A DNA stretch of 64,000 nucleotides from NCBI RefSeq assembly GCF_039655775.1, contig NZ_JBBYXJ010000001.1:1054001-1118000 (forward strand). Reading direction: 5' to 3'. Below the pieces are notes generated by a model. The model was not told where the DNA came from, ran no database searches, and worked only from the letters and a program-made list of their open reading frames with translations. Position 1 is the first letter of the stretch. Each line of letters opens with the position of its first letter. Both the position numbers and the translations under genes were made by a program. The stretch comes from Iodidimonas sp. SYSU 1G8. Its GTDB lineage: Bacteria > Pseudomonadota > Alphaproteobacteria > SMXS01. This document shows positions 26,546 through 36,300 of this stretch, piece after piece.

Positions 26546-26609
26546 TGTCGGCTTTCCTTGCAACTGGCGCGGCATACCGCCGCAAGCTTGCCCGCGCAAG
26601 CCGACACCG

Positions 26610-26640
26610 TCTATAAGACCTCAAGTATGGTTTAGGTCAA
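26610..26640 (-). promoter_or_regulatory. SoxR box inside a 19-bp-spacer promoter of the RND operon
   Basis: On the minus strand, -35 TTGACC (26640-26635) and -10 TATAGA (26615-26610) are separated by exactly 19 bp, the stretched spacing that MerR-family activators correct. The spacer contains CCTCAAGTATGGTTTAGG (plus strand 26619-26636), which matches 13 of 18 positions of the SoxR consensus CCTCAAGTTAACTTGAGG, with one half-site perfect. The site lies between soxR and the pump operon. Confidence 0.88.
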
Positions 26641-26649
26641 GGTTTTTGC

Positions 26650-27117
26650 ATGGCTCCGACACCGAAGGTGACACAGACCCGGTTGCTGACCGTCGGGGAA
26701 GTCGCCGCGCGCAGCGGCGTGCCCGTCTCGACCCTGCATTTCTGGGAGAGCAAGGGCCTGCTGCACAGCCTGCGCAGCGGCGGCAACCAGCGCCGCTACG
26801 AGCGCGGCGTGCTGCGGCGGGTCGCGGTGATCCGCGTCGCCCAGCGTGCCGGCGTCCCGCTGGCCGCGATCCGCGCCACCTTCGACACCCTGCCCCAGGG
26901 CCGCGCCCCGGACATGGCCGACTGGCAGGCCTTCTCCACCACCTGGCGCAACGAGCTCGACCAGCGCATCGCCGAACTGGGCCGCCTGCGCGACCAGATC
27001 GACCAGTGCATCGGCTGCGGCTGCCTGTCGCTGGGCGACTGCCCGCTGCGCAATCCGGACGACACCCTGGCCGGCGAAGGCCCCGGCCCGCGCCTGCTCA
27101 TGGAGCGCGGCGACTGA
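26650..27117 (+). CDS. soxR: Redox-sensitive transcriptional activator SoxR
   Basis: 155-residue MerR-family regulator. The N-terminal winged helix (LLTVGEVAARSGVPVSTLHFWE) is followed by a dimerisation helix and the SoxR-specific C-terminal cluster CIGCGCLSLGDC (CX2CXCX5C) that binds [2Fe-2S]; its oxidation by redox-cycling drugs or superoxide activates transcription. The RND adaptor-pump operon is divergent, with a SoxR box in the shared intergenic region, so this pump is the obvious local target. Family identity is very secure; the organism-wide regulon is unknown. Confidence 0.97.
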   Translation: MAPTPKVTQTRLLTVGEVAARSGVPVSTLHFWESKGLLHSLRSGGNQRRYERGVLRRVAVIRVAQRAGVPLAAIRATFDTLPQGRAPDMADWQAFSTTWRNELDQRIAELGRLRDQIDQCIGCGCLSLGDCPLRNPDDTLAGEGPGPRLLMERGD

Positions 27118-27142
27118 CGGAACCAGGCCGCGCTGAAGCCGG

Positions 27143-27394
27143 TCAACTGACCCGGCGACGGCATTCCGGACAGGTCACCCGCGCGTCGGTGCAGGCGACG
27201 TTTCCGGCCGGGACGAGGCTGCCGCAGAGCGTGTAGAAGGCGGGAATGGCCGACGGGCTGGCCTGCCGCTGGATGCATTGATGGATGTGGCCGTCGGCCA
27301 TCGCGGTCAGGCGCGGCGCGGCCCTGCGGCGGCCGGGCGACAACCGCCGGCCGGTCGGGGCGCGAAAGGCGGCGATACAATTGCTGTGCATCAT
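27143..27394 (-). CDS. Small cysteine-containing protein, possible zinc ribbon
   Basis: 83 residues with a basic middle and a C-terminal pair of cysteine sites (LCGSL ... CTDARVTCPEC), compatible with metal binding. ATG 27394 overlaps the stop of the DUF768-like gene (ATGA) and has AAGGA upstream, so the two are coupled. Convergent with soxR. Family not recognised; the composition is arginine-rich and a spurious call cannot be excluded. Confidence 0.55.
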   Translation of the reverse strand: MMHSNCIAAFRAPTGRRLSPGRRRAAPRLTAMADGHIHQCIQRQASPSAIPAFYTLCGSLVPAGNVACTDARVTCPECRRRVS

Positions 27395-27648
27395 GACGAT
27401 GTCCTTCTGGTACCGAGGCGCAGAGCCGCGTCGCTCTGGCCATTGGCCAGGGCCCGCACGCCGACGACCAGGGTATTGAGCGCCGCGGCGTCGCGCAGGG
27501 CTGCCTCGGGCACACCCGCGGCACGGGCGGCGCGCAGCAGCCGGGTGACGATTTCGGCGGTTTCCGGATCGGTTGGCCCGAGCGGGGCGCCGCTGCCTAC
27601 ATGCTGCAGGGCCCAGTCGGTCAGGAACTTTTCGGCACGTCGGTGCAT
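27391..27648 (-). CDS. DUF768-like small protein
   Basis: 85 residues beginning HRRAEKFLTDWALQHV, which resembles the start of DUF768 proteins, a function-unknown family common in rhizobia-like alphaproteobacteria. A mostly helical remainder follows. ATG 27648 is chosen because GGAGAG directly precedes it; the frame is open further upstream, but that part has no protein-like features. It heads a two-gene unit with the cysteine protein downstream. Confidence 0.6.
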   Translation of the reverse strand: MHRRAEKFLTDWALQHVGSGAPLGPTDPETAEIVTRLLRAARAAGVPEAALRDAAALNTLVVGVRALANGQSDAALRLGTRRTSS

Positions 27649-27829
27649 GGCTCTCCTCATCCTTGAGGAAAATATGCCGCGCGGTGGCTGAAGGTTTTCT
27701 GAACGGCGATTTTGCGGCGGAAATCGGGCGATACCAAGGAGTGGTCGGGGAACTCCCGCCGGATCAGGACGTTGGACAGACGCAGTGGACGTCAGGTCTC
27801 TGTCGGCATTCATGACTGGAGGGGACCCC

Positions 27830-29344
27830 ATGAAAACCACGCGATTCCATCTTTGCCTGATCGTGGGCACTGCGCTTTTGACCGGATGCGGCGACATGTC
27901 CATGCCGGGCGGCGGGAACGAGCCACCGCCGGTCACCGCGGCCGATCTGACGGCCGCCGCGCCCGATGCCGGCGTCAAGGCGTTCTATGGCCAGCGGCAA
28001 TGGGCGCCGGCCTGGTCGCGCAAGGCCGAGGAGACGCTGAAGGCCGCCATCGACGCCCGCGCGGCGCATGGCCTCGACCAGATGGCGCTCTGGCCGGACC
28101 TGAACGGCCGCTCGCCGGCCGAGCGCGAGGCGCTGCTGACCGGAGCCGCGCTCCGCTACGCAGGCGCGCTCGCCAATGGCGCAGCCGACCCGGCAAGCCT
28201 GTACGAGGTCTATACGCTCAAGGGTCCCGACACCAATGTCGCCGCCGGCCTGCAGCAGGCGCTGACCGACGGGAAACTGGCGGACTGGCTGAACGGGCTC
28301 GCGCCCCGGACGCCGGAATACAAGGCCTTGTCGCAGGCCTATCTGACGCAGCGCGAGGAAGCACAGGGCGCCCGCACCCAGGACATCGCGCCCGGCGAGG
28401 CGCTGAAGCCGGGCGCCGAGGATGCGCGCGTACCGGCGATCCGCGCGGCCCTGGCCGGTAATGGCTACCTGGCGTCCGCGTCGGGTACCGGCAATACCTA
28501 CACGCCCGAGATCGCCAAGGCGGTCGAGGCGCTGCAGACCGATTTCGGCGTCACCGCCGACGGGGTAATCGGCCCCGATACGCTGGCCGTGCTGAACACC
28601 GGGCCGCAGGAGCGGGCGCGGGCGCTTGCCGTGTCCATGGAACGGATGCGCTGGCTGACGCGCACGCCTGCCGCCGACCGGATCGACGTGAACACGGCCG
28701 CCGGCGAGCTGCGCTATTTCAAGGGCGGCAAGGTCGCCGACAAGCGCAAGGTGATCACCGGCAAGCCGGGCAACGAGACGCCGCAGCTGGAATCGCCGAT
28801 CTACCGCCTCGTCGCCAACCCGACCTGGACCATTCCCCGCTCCATCGAGCAGAAGGAGATGGCCAGCCGGGACGAAGAGTATTTCCGGCGCAACAACATC
28901 AGCCGCAACGCGGATGGCTGGCTGGTGCAGGAATCCGGTCCCGAGAACTCGCTCGGCCTGGTGAAGTTCGACATGCGCAACGAGCACGCCATCTACCTGC
29001 ACGACACCAACGCCAAGCAGCTGTTCGACCGGCAGCAGCGCCAGCTGAGCCATGGCTGCGTGCGCGTGCATGACGCGCTCGGCTTCGCCGGCATGATCGC
29101 CGCCGCCGAAGGCGTCGAGAAGGAATGGGCCAAGGCCCGCGACTCCGGCAAGCAGAGCTTCGTCGCCCTGCCCCGCGAGATCCCCGCCCGGCTGATCTAT
29201 CAGACCGTGCAGGTCGGCGAGGACGGCGAGATCCAGTACCGCACCGACCCCTATGGCTGGGACGACGCGGTGGAGAAAGCCCTGGGCTTCACGCCGGTCA
29301 GCCGCAACCGGTTCCGCACCGATGTGGAGGATACCGGCCCGTAA
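27830..29344 (+). CDS. L,D-transpeptidase lipoprotein (YcbB/YkuD family)
   Basis: 504-residue peptidoglycan cross-linking enzyme. The start at 27830 gives a lipoprotein signal with lipobox LLTGC (Cys20). A putative peptidoglycan-binding domain follows (residues about 190-250, ending FGVTADGVIGPDTLAVLN), then the YkuD catalytic domain with IYLHDTNAKQLF and the active-site SHGCVRVHD. The architecture is that of YcbB/LdtD, which forms 3-3 cross-links from tetrapeptide donors. RBS GGAGGGG is upstream. Monocistronic, with a strong hairpin downstream. Confidence 0.93.
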   Translation: MKTTRFHLCLIVGTALLTGCGDMSMPGGGNEPPPVTAADLTAAAPDAGVKAFYGQRQWAPAWSRKAEETLKAAIDARAAHGLDQMALWPDLNGRSPAEREALLTGAALRYAGALANGAADPASLYEVYTLKGPDTNVAAGLQQALTDGKLADWLNGLAPRTPEYKALSQAYLTQREEAQGARTQDIAPGEALKPGAEDARVPAIRAALAGNGYLASASGTGNTYTPEIAKAVEALQTDFGVTADGVIGPDTLAVLNTGPQERARALAVSMERMRWLTRTPAADRIDVNTAAGELRYFKGGKVADKRKVITGKPGNETPQLESPIYRLVANPTWTIPRSIEQKEMASRDEEYFRRNNISRNADGWLVQESGPENSLGLVKFDMRNEHAIYLHDTNAKQLFDRQQRQLSHGCVRVHDALGFAGMIAAAEGVEKEWAKARDSGKQSFVALPREIPARLIYQTVQVGEDGEIQYRTDPYGWDDAVEKALGFTPVSRNRFRTDVEDTGP

Positions 29345-29370
29345 GGCCGGCTGTCAGGAAGGTTACAAAT

Positions 29371-29404
29371 GGCTGCCCGGCGGAACTTTCGCCGCCGGGC
29401 AGCC
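29371..29404 (+). terminator. Strong hairpin after the L,D-transpeptidase gene
   Basis: A perfect 13-bp stem (GGCTGCCCGGCGG/CCGCCGGGCAGCC) with an 8-nt loop starts 26 bp after the stop codon. The following tract (TTCACCTGTT) is only moderately T-rich, so it may be a terminator or an mRNA-stabilising structure before the paoA-like gene. Confidence 0.6.
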
Positions 29405-29447
29405 TTCACCTGTTACCGAACATCAGCCCAAGGTGAGGAGCGCCGCC

Positions 29448-30086
29448 ATGGACAACCCCTTCAATTACGATCTGTCGCGGCGAACCGTGCTGCAAGGCGC
29501 AGCGGTTTCCGTGGCGATGAGCGCCGTCCCGCTGGCCGCGAACGCCGCGGCATCGGCCAATAACGCCCAGCCATCCATGGCCAGCGTATCGTTCACCGTG
29601 AACGGCAAGGCCGAAACCTTGAAGCTGGACACGCGCACCGTCCTGCTGGACGCCCTGCGCGAGCATTTGCGCCTGACCGGCACCAAGAAGGGCTGCGATC
29701 ACGGCCAGTGCGGTGCCTGCACGGTGATCGTCGAGGGCCGGCGGATCAATTCCTGCCTCAGCCTCGCCGTGATGCACGAGGGCGACAGCATCACCACCAT
29801 CGAGGGTCTGGGCACGCCGGACGCGCTGCATCCCATGCAGGCGGCGTTCGTGAAGCATGACGGGTACCAGTGCGGCTATTGCACGCCGGGTCAGATCTGC
29901 TCCGCCGTCGCCGTGCTGGACGAGATCAAGGCCGGCATTCCCAGCCATGTCACCGCCGACCTCGGCGCCGCGCCGTCCGTGACCGGCGACGAGCTGCGCG
30001 AGCGCATGAGCGGCAACATCTGCCGCTGCGGCGCCTATTCCAACATCGTCGAGGCGATCACCGAAGTGTCGGGAGGCGCGGCATGA
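29448..30086 (+). CDS. paoA: Aldehyde oxidoreductase iron-sulfur subunit, PaoA-like
   Basis: 212 residues. A twin-arginine signal ([10 protein letters not shown]) sends the folded, cofactor-loaded complex to the periplasm. The ferredoxin-like domain ligates [2Fe-2S] through [11 protein letters not shown] and a later NSC; the helical domain binds the second cluster through [10 protein letters not shown] and NICRCGA. It transfers electrons from the molybdenum site to the FAD subunit. ATG 29448 has AAGGTGAGGAG upstream. The next gene overlaps by 4 bp. Confidence 0.94.
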   Translation: MDNPFNYDLSRRTVLQGAAVSVAMSAVPLAANAAASANNAQPSMASVSFTVNGKAETLKLDTRTVLLDALREHLRLTGTKKGCDHGQCGACTVIVEGRRINSCLSLAVMHEGDSITTIEGLGTPDALHPMQAAFVKHDGYQCGYCTPGQICSAVAVLDEIKAGIPSHVTADLGAAPSVTGDELRERMSGNICRCGAYSNIVEAITEVSGGAA

Positions 30087-31033
30087 AGCCCTTCAGCTAT
30101 CAGCGCGCCCAATCCGCCGAGGAAGCCGCCGCGTCGGCCGCCCGCATGCCCGGCGCCCGCTTCATCGCCGGCGGCACCAATCTGCTCGACCTGATGAAGC
30201 TGCAGATCGAGACGCCGGTGCATTTGATCGATGTCAACGGCATGGGGTTCGACAGCATCGAGCCGACCGAAGAGGGTGGCCTGCGCGTCGGCGCGCGGGT
30301 GCGCAACACCGATCTGGCCGCCGACAGTCGGGTGCGCCGCGACTATGGCGTGCTGGCGCGCGCCCTGCTGGCCGGCGCGTCGGGCCAGCTGCGCAACAAG
30401 GCGACCACGGCGGGCAATCTGCTGCAGCGGACCCGCTGCCCCTATTTCTACGACACCGCCCAGGCCTGCAACAAGCGCGCGCCGGGCAGCGGCTGCGCCG
30501 CGCTGGGCGGGATCAGCCGCCAGCACGCCATCATGGGCACCAGCGAGGCGTGCATCGCCACCCATCCCAGCGACATGGCCGTGGCCATGCGGGCGCTGGA
30601 CGCCACCGTCGAGACCATGCAGGCGGACGGCACGGCGCGCAGCATCCCCATCGCCGACTTCCACCGTCTGCCGGGCGACACGCCCCATGTGGAGACGACG
30701 CTGGCGCAGGGCGAGCTGATCACCGCCGTGACCCTGCCGAAACCGGCCGGCGGCACGCACATCTACCGCAAGGTCCGCGACCGGGCGTCCTATGCCTTCG
30801 CGCTGGTCTCAGTGGCCGCCATCGTCCAGCGGGACGGCAGCGGCCGCGTCGCCGTCGGCGGCGTGGCGCACAAGCCGTGGCGCGTCGAGTCCGCCGAGCA
30901 GGAAATGCCGCGCGGCGCAAAAGCCGTCGCCGGCGCACTGCTGGCCGGCGCGCGCACCACCGAACACAACGCGTTCAAGCAGCCGCTGGTCGAGCGCACG
31001 CTCGCCTCCGTGCTGGCCGAAGCGAAGGGCTGA
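30083..31033 (+). CDS. paoB: Aldehyde oxidoreductase FAD-binding subunit, PaoB-like
   Basis: 316 residues of the CO-dehydrogenase/xanthine-oxidase medium-subunit family. FAD-binding signature [14 protein letters not shown] near residue 30 and [13 protein letters not shown] in the middle. As in Escherichia coli PaoB, an insertion with cysteines ([17 protein letters not shown], then GCAALGG) can hold an extra [4Fe-4S] cluster. ATG 30083 overlaps the paoA stop (ATGA), giving translational coupling; longer in-frame extensions upstream would lie inside paoA. Confidence 0.93.
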   Translation: MKPFSYQRAQSAEEAAASAARMPGARFIAGGTNLLDLMKLQIETPVHLIDVNGMGFDSIEPTEEGGLRVGARVRNTDLAADSRVRRDYGVLARALLAGASGQLRNKATTAGNLLQRTRCPYFYDTAQACNKRAPGSGCAALGGISRQHAIMGTSEACIATHPSDMAVAMRALDATVETMQADGTARSIPIADFHRLPGDTPHVETTLAQGELITAVTLPKPAGGTHIYRKVRDRASYAFALVSVAAIVQRDGSGRVAVGGVAHKPWRVESAEQEMPRGAKAVAGALLAGARTTEHNAFKQPLVERTLASVLAEAKG

Positions 31034-31036
31034 GCC

Positions 31037-33235
31037 ATGAAGTTCGACACTCCCGCGACGCAGAATCCCATCGACCGCCTGCAGGTGATAGGCAAGGCCA
31101 CCGACCGCATCGACGGTCCGCTGAAAACCACTGGGACCGCGCCTTACGCCTATGAGCGGCACGATGTCATCGCCGGCCAGGTCTATGGCCACGTGGTCCC
31201 CGCCGGCATCGCCAAGGGCCGCATCGTCTCCATGGATCTGACCAAGGCCAAGGCCGCGCGCGGCGTGCTGGCCATCGTCACCGCCGCGAACGCGGGTACG
31301 CTGGGCAAGGGCCGGATGAACACCGCCACGCTGTTGGGCGGGCCCGAGATCGAGCATTACCATCAGGCCATCGCGCTGGTGGTCGCCGAGACCTTCGAGC
31401 AGGCGCGCGCCGCCGCCGAGCTGGTCAAGGTGGAGTACTCCAAGGCCGAGGGCAGCTATGACCTCGCCGCCGTGCGCGACACCGGCGTGAAGCCCGACGA
31501 AGGCACGCCCGACAGCGGCGCCGGCAATTTCGACGGCGGGTTCGCCGCCGCCGAGGTCAAGCTAGACCAGACCTACACCACCCCCGACCAGTCGCACGCC
31601 ATGATGGAGCCGTTCGCCTCCATTGCCGCCTGGAACGGCGACGAGGTCACCATCTGGACCTCCAACCAGATGATCGACTGGACGCGCGGCGACGTGGCCG
31701 CGACCCTGGGCATCCCCAAGGAAAAGGTGCGCATCGACTCGCCCTATATCGGCGGCGGTTTTGGCGGCAAGCTGTTCCTGCGCGCCGACGCGCTGCTGGC
31801 CGCGCTGGGCGCGCGCGCCGTGGGCAAGCCGGTGAAGGTCGCCCTCGCCCGTCCCATGATCTTCAACAACAGCACCCACCGCCCCGCCACCATCCAGCGC
31901 ATCCGCATCGGCGCGGGGCGCGACGGCAGGATCAGGGCCATCGGCCATGAAAGCTGGTCGGGCAATCTGCCCGGCGGCGGCCCGGAAGTGGCGACCCAGC
32001 AGACCCGCCTGCTCTATGCCGGCCCCGACCGCATGACCCGCACCCGCGTCGCCCGGCTCGATTTGCCCGAAGGCAACGCCATGCGCGCGCCCGGCGAGGC
32101 ACCCGGCCTGATGGCGCTGGAGATCGCCATGGACGAGATGGCCGAAAAGCTGGGCATGGACCCGGTCGCGTTCCGGGTGCTGAACGACACCCAGGTGGAC
32201 CCGGAAAAGCCCGAGCGCCCCTTCTCCCAGCGCCAGCTGGTCAAGTGCCTGCGCGACGGCGCCGCCCGGTTCGGCTGGGACAAGCGCAACCCCAAGCCCG
32301 GTTCCGTGCGCGACGGACGCTGGCTCGTCGGCCTCGGCATGGCGGCGGCGATCCGCGGCAACCCGCTGATGAAATCCGCCGCGCGCGTGCGGCTGGGCAA
32401 GGACGGCGTGGTGACGGTGGAAACCGACATGACCGACATCGGCACCGGCAGCTACACCATCATCGCCCAGACCGCCGCCGAGATGATGGGCCTGCCGCTC
32501 GACAAGGTGGTGGTGAAGCTGGGCGATTCAGACTTCCCGGTCTCGGCCGGCTCGGGCGGCCAGTTCGGCGCCAACTGCTCCACCTCCGGCGTCTACGCCG
32601 CCTGCGTCAAGCTGCGCGAGGCGGTGACCCAGAAGCTGGGCTTCAATTCCGCCGACGCCGAGTTCACCGGCGGCCAGGTGCGATCGGGCAACCGCAGCGC
32701 CCCGCTGGCCGACGCCGCCCGCGACGGCGACCTGACCGGCGAGGACGCCATCGAATTCGCCGAACTGGAGGACAAGTACGAGCAGCAGACCTTCGCCGGC
32801 CATTTCGTGGAAGTGGCCGTCGACGCCGCCACCGCCGAGATCCGCGTGCGCCGCATGCTGGCCGTGTGCGCCGCCGGGCGCATCCTCAACCCCAAATCCG
32901 CCCGCAGCCAGGTGATCGGCGGCATGACCATGGCCGTCGGCGCGGCGCTGATGGAGAAGCTGGAGGTCGACACCCGCCACGGCTTTTTCGTCAACCACGA
33001 CCTGGCCGGATACGAAGTGCCCGTGCACGCCGACATCCCGCACCAGGAAGTGATCTTCCTCGAAGAGACCGACCCGATCTCCTCACCCATGAAGGCCAAG
33101 GGCGTCGGCGAGCTGGGAATCTGCGGCGTCGGCGCGGCGGTGGCCAACGCGGTCTACAACGCCACGGGGGTGCGGGTGCGGGATTATCCGGTGACGCTGG
33201 ACAAGCTGTTGGCGGGGATGCCGGAGATGGTTTGA
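31037..33235 (+). CDS. paoC: Aldehyde oxidoreductase molybdopterin subunit, PaoC-like
   Basis: 732-residue catalytic subunit that binds molybdenum cytosine dinucleotide and oxidises aldehydes (often aromatic) to acids. Recognisable are the N-terminal half (LKTTGTAPYAYE), the cofactor-binding segments IGGGFGGK and NAMRAPGEAPG, and the C-terminal KGVGELGICG carrying the catalytic glutamate. It is 3 bp from paoB, with ATG after GGGCTGAGCC. PaoD/XdhC-type insertion chaperone is missing downstream, so it must be elsewhere or dispensable here. Confidence 0.94.
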   Translation: MKFDTPATQNPIDRLQVIGKATDRIDGPLKTTGTAPYAYERHDVIAGQVYGHVVPAGIAKGRIVSMDLTKAKAARGVLAIVTAANAGTLGKGRMNTATLLGGPEIEHYHQAIALVVAETFEQARAAAELVKVEYSKAEGSYDLAAVRDTGVKPDEGTPDSGAGNFDGGFAAAEVKLDQTYTTPDQSHAMMEPFASIAAWNGDEVTIWTSNQMIDWTRGDVAATLGIPKEKVRIDSPYIGGGFGGKLFLRADALLAALGARAVGKPVKVALARPMIFNNSTHRPATIQRIRIGAGRDGRIRAIGHESWSGNLPGGGPEVATQQTRLLYAGPDRMTRTRVARLDLPEGNAMRAPGEAPGLMALEIAMDEMAEKLGMDPVAFRVLNDTQVDPEKPERPFSQRQLVKCLRDGAARFGWDKRNPKPGSVRDGRWLVGLGMAAAIRGNPLMKSAARVRLGKDGVVTVETDMTDIGTGSYTIIAQTAAEMMGLPLDKVVVKLGDSDFPVSAGSGGQFGANCSTSGVYAACVKLREAVTQKLGFNSADAEFTGGQVRSGNRSAPLADAARDGDLTGEDAIEFAELEDKYEQQTFAGHFVEVAVDAATAEIRVRRMLAVCAAGRILNPKSARSQVIGGMTMAVGAALMEKLEVDTRHGFFVNHDLAGYEVPVHADIPHQEVIFLEETDPISSPMKAKGVGELGICGVGAAVANAVYNATGVRVRDYPVTLDKLLAGMPEMV

Positions 33236-33352
33236 AGGAGGAGCTAGTTTACGTCTAGGGCGTACCCTCTCTCACTTTCGACGCTATGGCGCTTGATGCC
33301 GCTTGGTGTTCTCAGCTGGCACGAACCTCTGGACGGCGTACACCCGTATCGT

Positions 33353-33385
33353 GTAGCGTGTATTGCGTATCCTGCAACACACTAC
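33353..33385. promoter_or_regulatory. Dyad symmetry before the HTH-nuclease-like gene (candidate operator)
   Basis: GTAGCGTGT (33353-33361) faces ACACACTAC (33377-33385) with 8 of 9 positions symmetric, and an inner TTGC/GCAA pair lies inside it. It ends 11 bp before the ATG of a gene that begins with a HigA-type DNA-binding domain, a typical place for an autoregulatory operator. The 33236-33396 interval contains nothing else recognisable. Confidence 0.5.
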
Positions 33386-33396
33386 GGCATATCTCC

Positions 33397-36300
33397 ATGA
33401 ATACAATCGGCTCCTACATTCGGGAACAGGTCATTCCGGAAGGAATGAGCGTAACCGATGCAGCACATAAGCTTGGCGTGGGGCGTCCAGCGCTCTCAAA
33501 CTTGCTTAACGGCAGAGCGAAGCTCTCTCGAGATATGGCGCTCAAGCTGGAGCGGGCATTTGGCGCGAACGTAGAAGCGCTCCTCCATCTCCAATCCGAA
33601 CTCGTTGGTGGAGGAGGCCTGGTTTCAGCACCCTCGACGTCGAATAATTCTCGAAACTCAGGATTTTTCAGGATCACTTCGCTGGAGATAGAGGCTTGGG
33701 CTGAATCGATTTCGGCGCGGACCACGTTGCCTGTGCTGATACGCCGCCTGATCTGCCTGGACGTGGAGAACACCGCGAAAGTCGAGTTTCTAGGTTATGA
33801 TTCTGGTGAGCGTCAAGGGTGGGACGGCTTTACCGAGACAGTGAAGGCCGGCCGCCGAGTGCCAGCTGGGAAGACAGGATGGGAGCTTTCCAACTCAAAC
33901 GACTTGCCCGCTAAACCCAATCGCGACATCCAAGCCCGCTTAACGCTTCCCAGAAGGGAACGGTCAAACACCAATTTCATTTTCGTCACCGGACAGAGAT
34001 GGCCTGGTAAGACCGACTGGGCAAAGCGCCAACGTGCTCAGCAAGCTTGGCGTGAGGTTCGCGCCTATGACGCGGACGATATTGAGCAATGGCTCGAAGA
34101 GTCTGCTTCGGCGCAGATTTGGTTCATGCGCGAATTGGGACGTGACACCCAGGGCCTTCAACCCCTTAGCGAGAGCTGGCGGTCCTGGTGTGAGGCGACA
34201 TCCCCGCGGCTGTCCCCTATGCTTTTTGACGACATGCTGAGCGTTCACCGCGCGAGCGTAGTCGATTGGGTCGAACAGCCTATTAGTCAGCCCCTGATCG
34301 TCGTTGCCGACTCAACAGCCGAGGCGCTTGCCTTCCTTTCTTTGGCCCTTCGAGACCATGACGGCAATGAGACTGCCGACTCTGACAGGGCAATCCTCAT
34401 CACGTCACCTGACGCCGTGCAAAAGATTTGCAATGTAATGACCGATGCGCTCCTCGTCGTCGCCGATCACGAAACGGAGATGGCGATAGGTAGTTTTATC
34501 CATCGGCATCACCTGATAATTGTCCGCCCTCGTGCGAGCGGGGATCGCGTCGATATCGCACTCGAAGGTCCCAGCAGGGAGACTTTTGATAAAGCGCTCA
34601 TCGAGATGTCCTTGGATGAAGTCTCACGCGATCGTCTACGGTACGAGTCAGGATTGTCGCTGACAATCATGCGCCGCCGACTAGCCGAAGCGCCCGCGCT
34701 CCGTCGACCGGACTGGGCGCAGAACAAAGCATTGCAACGTAAGCTCATGCCCATGCTGCTGGCTGGCGCCTGGAACCGCAGCGTTGAGGCCGATCGCATG
34801 CTCCTCCAAGAGCTCGCCGGCGGTAAGTCGGTTGACGATGTCGAGCAGGACCTCGTCGAACTCATTACGCTCGACGACACACCTATATGGGCCACCGACA
34901 ACTACCGCGGCGTAATTTCGCGGAAGGACGCCCTATTTACTGCCGGCACCTCTCTTACCCAAGCAGATTTGGACCGCTTCTTCGAGGTGGCCGAGTTTAT
35001 TCTGTCAGAAGACGATCCAGCTCTCGATTTGCCGCCGGAGGACCGCTGGAAATCAAATATCTTCGGTAAAAAACGGGAGATATCTGGTCCGATGCGGGAT
35101 GCTGTCGGCGAAATGTTGGTGCTTCTCTCAGTCTATGGAGACCAAGTGCTGGGGCCACAGATCAATTCCGTGACAATTCGCGTAAACACGCTGGTTTCGA
35201 GATTGTTGCGGAATCGACCAGCGCGGAACTGGCTCTCGCAAGAGGCCGACCTGCCGCTGCTCGCCGAAGCTTCACCGCGCGCCTTCCTGGAGGCAATTCA
35301 AGCCGATCTCTCTTCCCAGAAACCTCAACTGCTGGACATGCTCCGTCCGGCGGGATCCGGACCGTTCGATAGCCCATCCCGCAGTGGACTGCTTTGGGCT
35401 CTCGAACTGCTGGCTTGGGACCCAGACTACCTCTTCTCGGTGGCCAGGATCCTAGGCCGCCTGAGTGAGGTAACGATTGACGACAACTGGGCCAATAGAC
35501 CCGACGAAAGTCTGGGCTCTTTCGTTCGCGCTTGGTGGCCACAGACTGGAGCAGATATCGAACAACGTATTAAACTACTCGATTTACTTGCCCGAGAATT
35601 TCCGACCGCTGCGTGGAAAATCTGTAAAGCCCAGATCGATACGGGGCAAGACTTCGCATCTCTTAACCACCGACCGCGCTGGAGAACGCTCGAATTCGGG
35701 GCCTTCCGCACATCTCCAGAACTTCAAGATGGTGAAGAATTCCGTATGCGCCGCCATGCATTGGATCTGATGCTTGGCTGGCCGAGCATCGACATGATTC
35801 AGCTGGGCGATCTTATCGAAGCTTCGGCTGATCTGCCCACGAATGATCAGCGAAAGATTTGGGAGCGGGTTCAGGCGTGGATAGATAGCGGTGTAAGCGA
35901 TTACGAGCGTGCTTCTCTGCGGGAGCGCATGCGTCGCTCAGTCTTGTCACGGCGAAACCGGCCCAAGACAAAACTCAGTAAAGTAGAAAAGCTTCGCAAG
36001 GCGGTCTTCGACAACCTGGCCCCGGCTGATCCTGTTGATCGACATCGGTGGCTGTTCGCCCAGCAATGGGTCGCAGAATCCGGCGACGACCTCTGGGACG
36101 ATGGCTTCGATTATGAGAAGCACACCGCACACATCCAAACAATGCGCCGCTCGGCAATGGTCGAAATCAAGGAGGCCGGGGGGCTGGATGCAATTGGCCG
36201 GTTGCTGGAAAGCGTAGAAGCTTGGTGGCTTGTTGGGGGAATGCTTTGCGAGACGACACCTCCTGCGGAGCGTCCTGATCTTATTCAGTCGATCTTCGCC

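Noticed and set aside
29870-30082. In-frame extension of the PaoB-like gene into paoA
   Set aside because: The extra residues are an Arg-rich shadow of paoA; ATG 30083 matches the family start and overlaps the paoA stop.
33991-34014. Walker A-like GQRWPGKT in the HTH-nuclease-like protein (residues 199-206)
   Set aside because: It fits GxxxxGKT, but it lies within the predicted nuclease-like segment after an FIFVT strand and no Walker B follows at the right distance. I treat it as coincidental but cannot exclude a P-loop.
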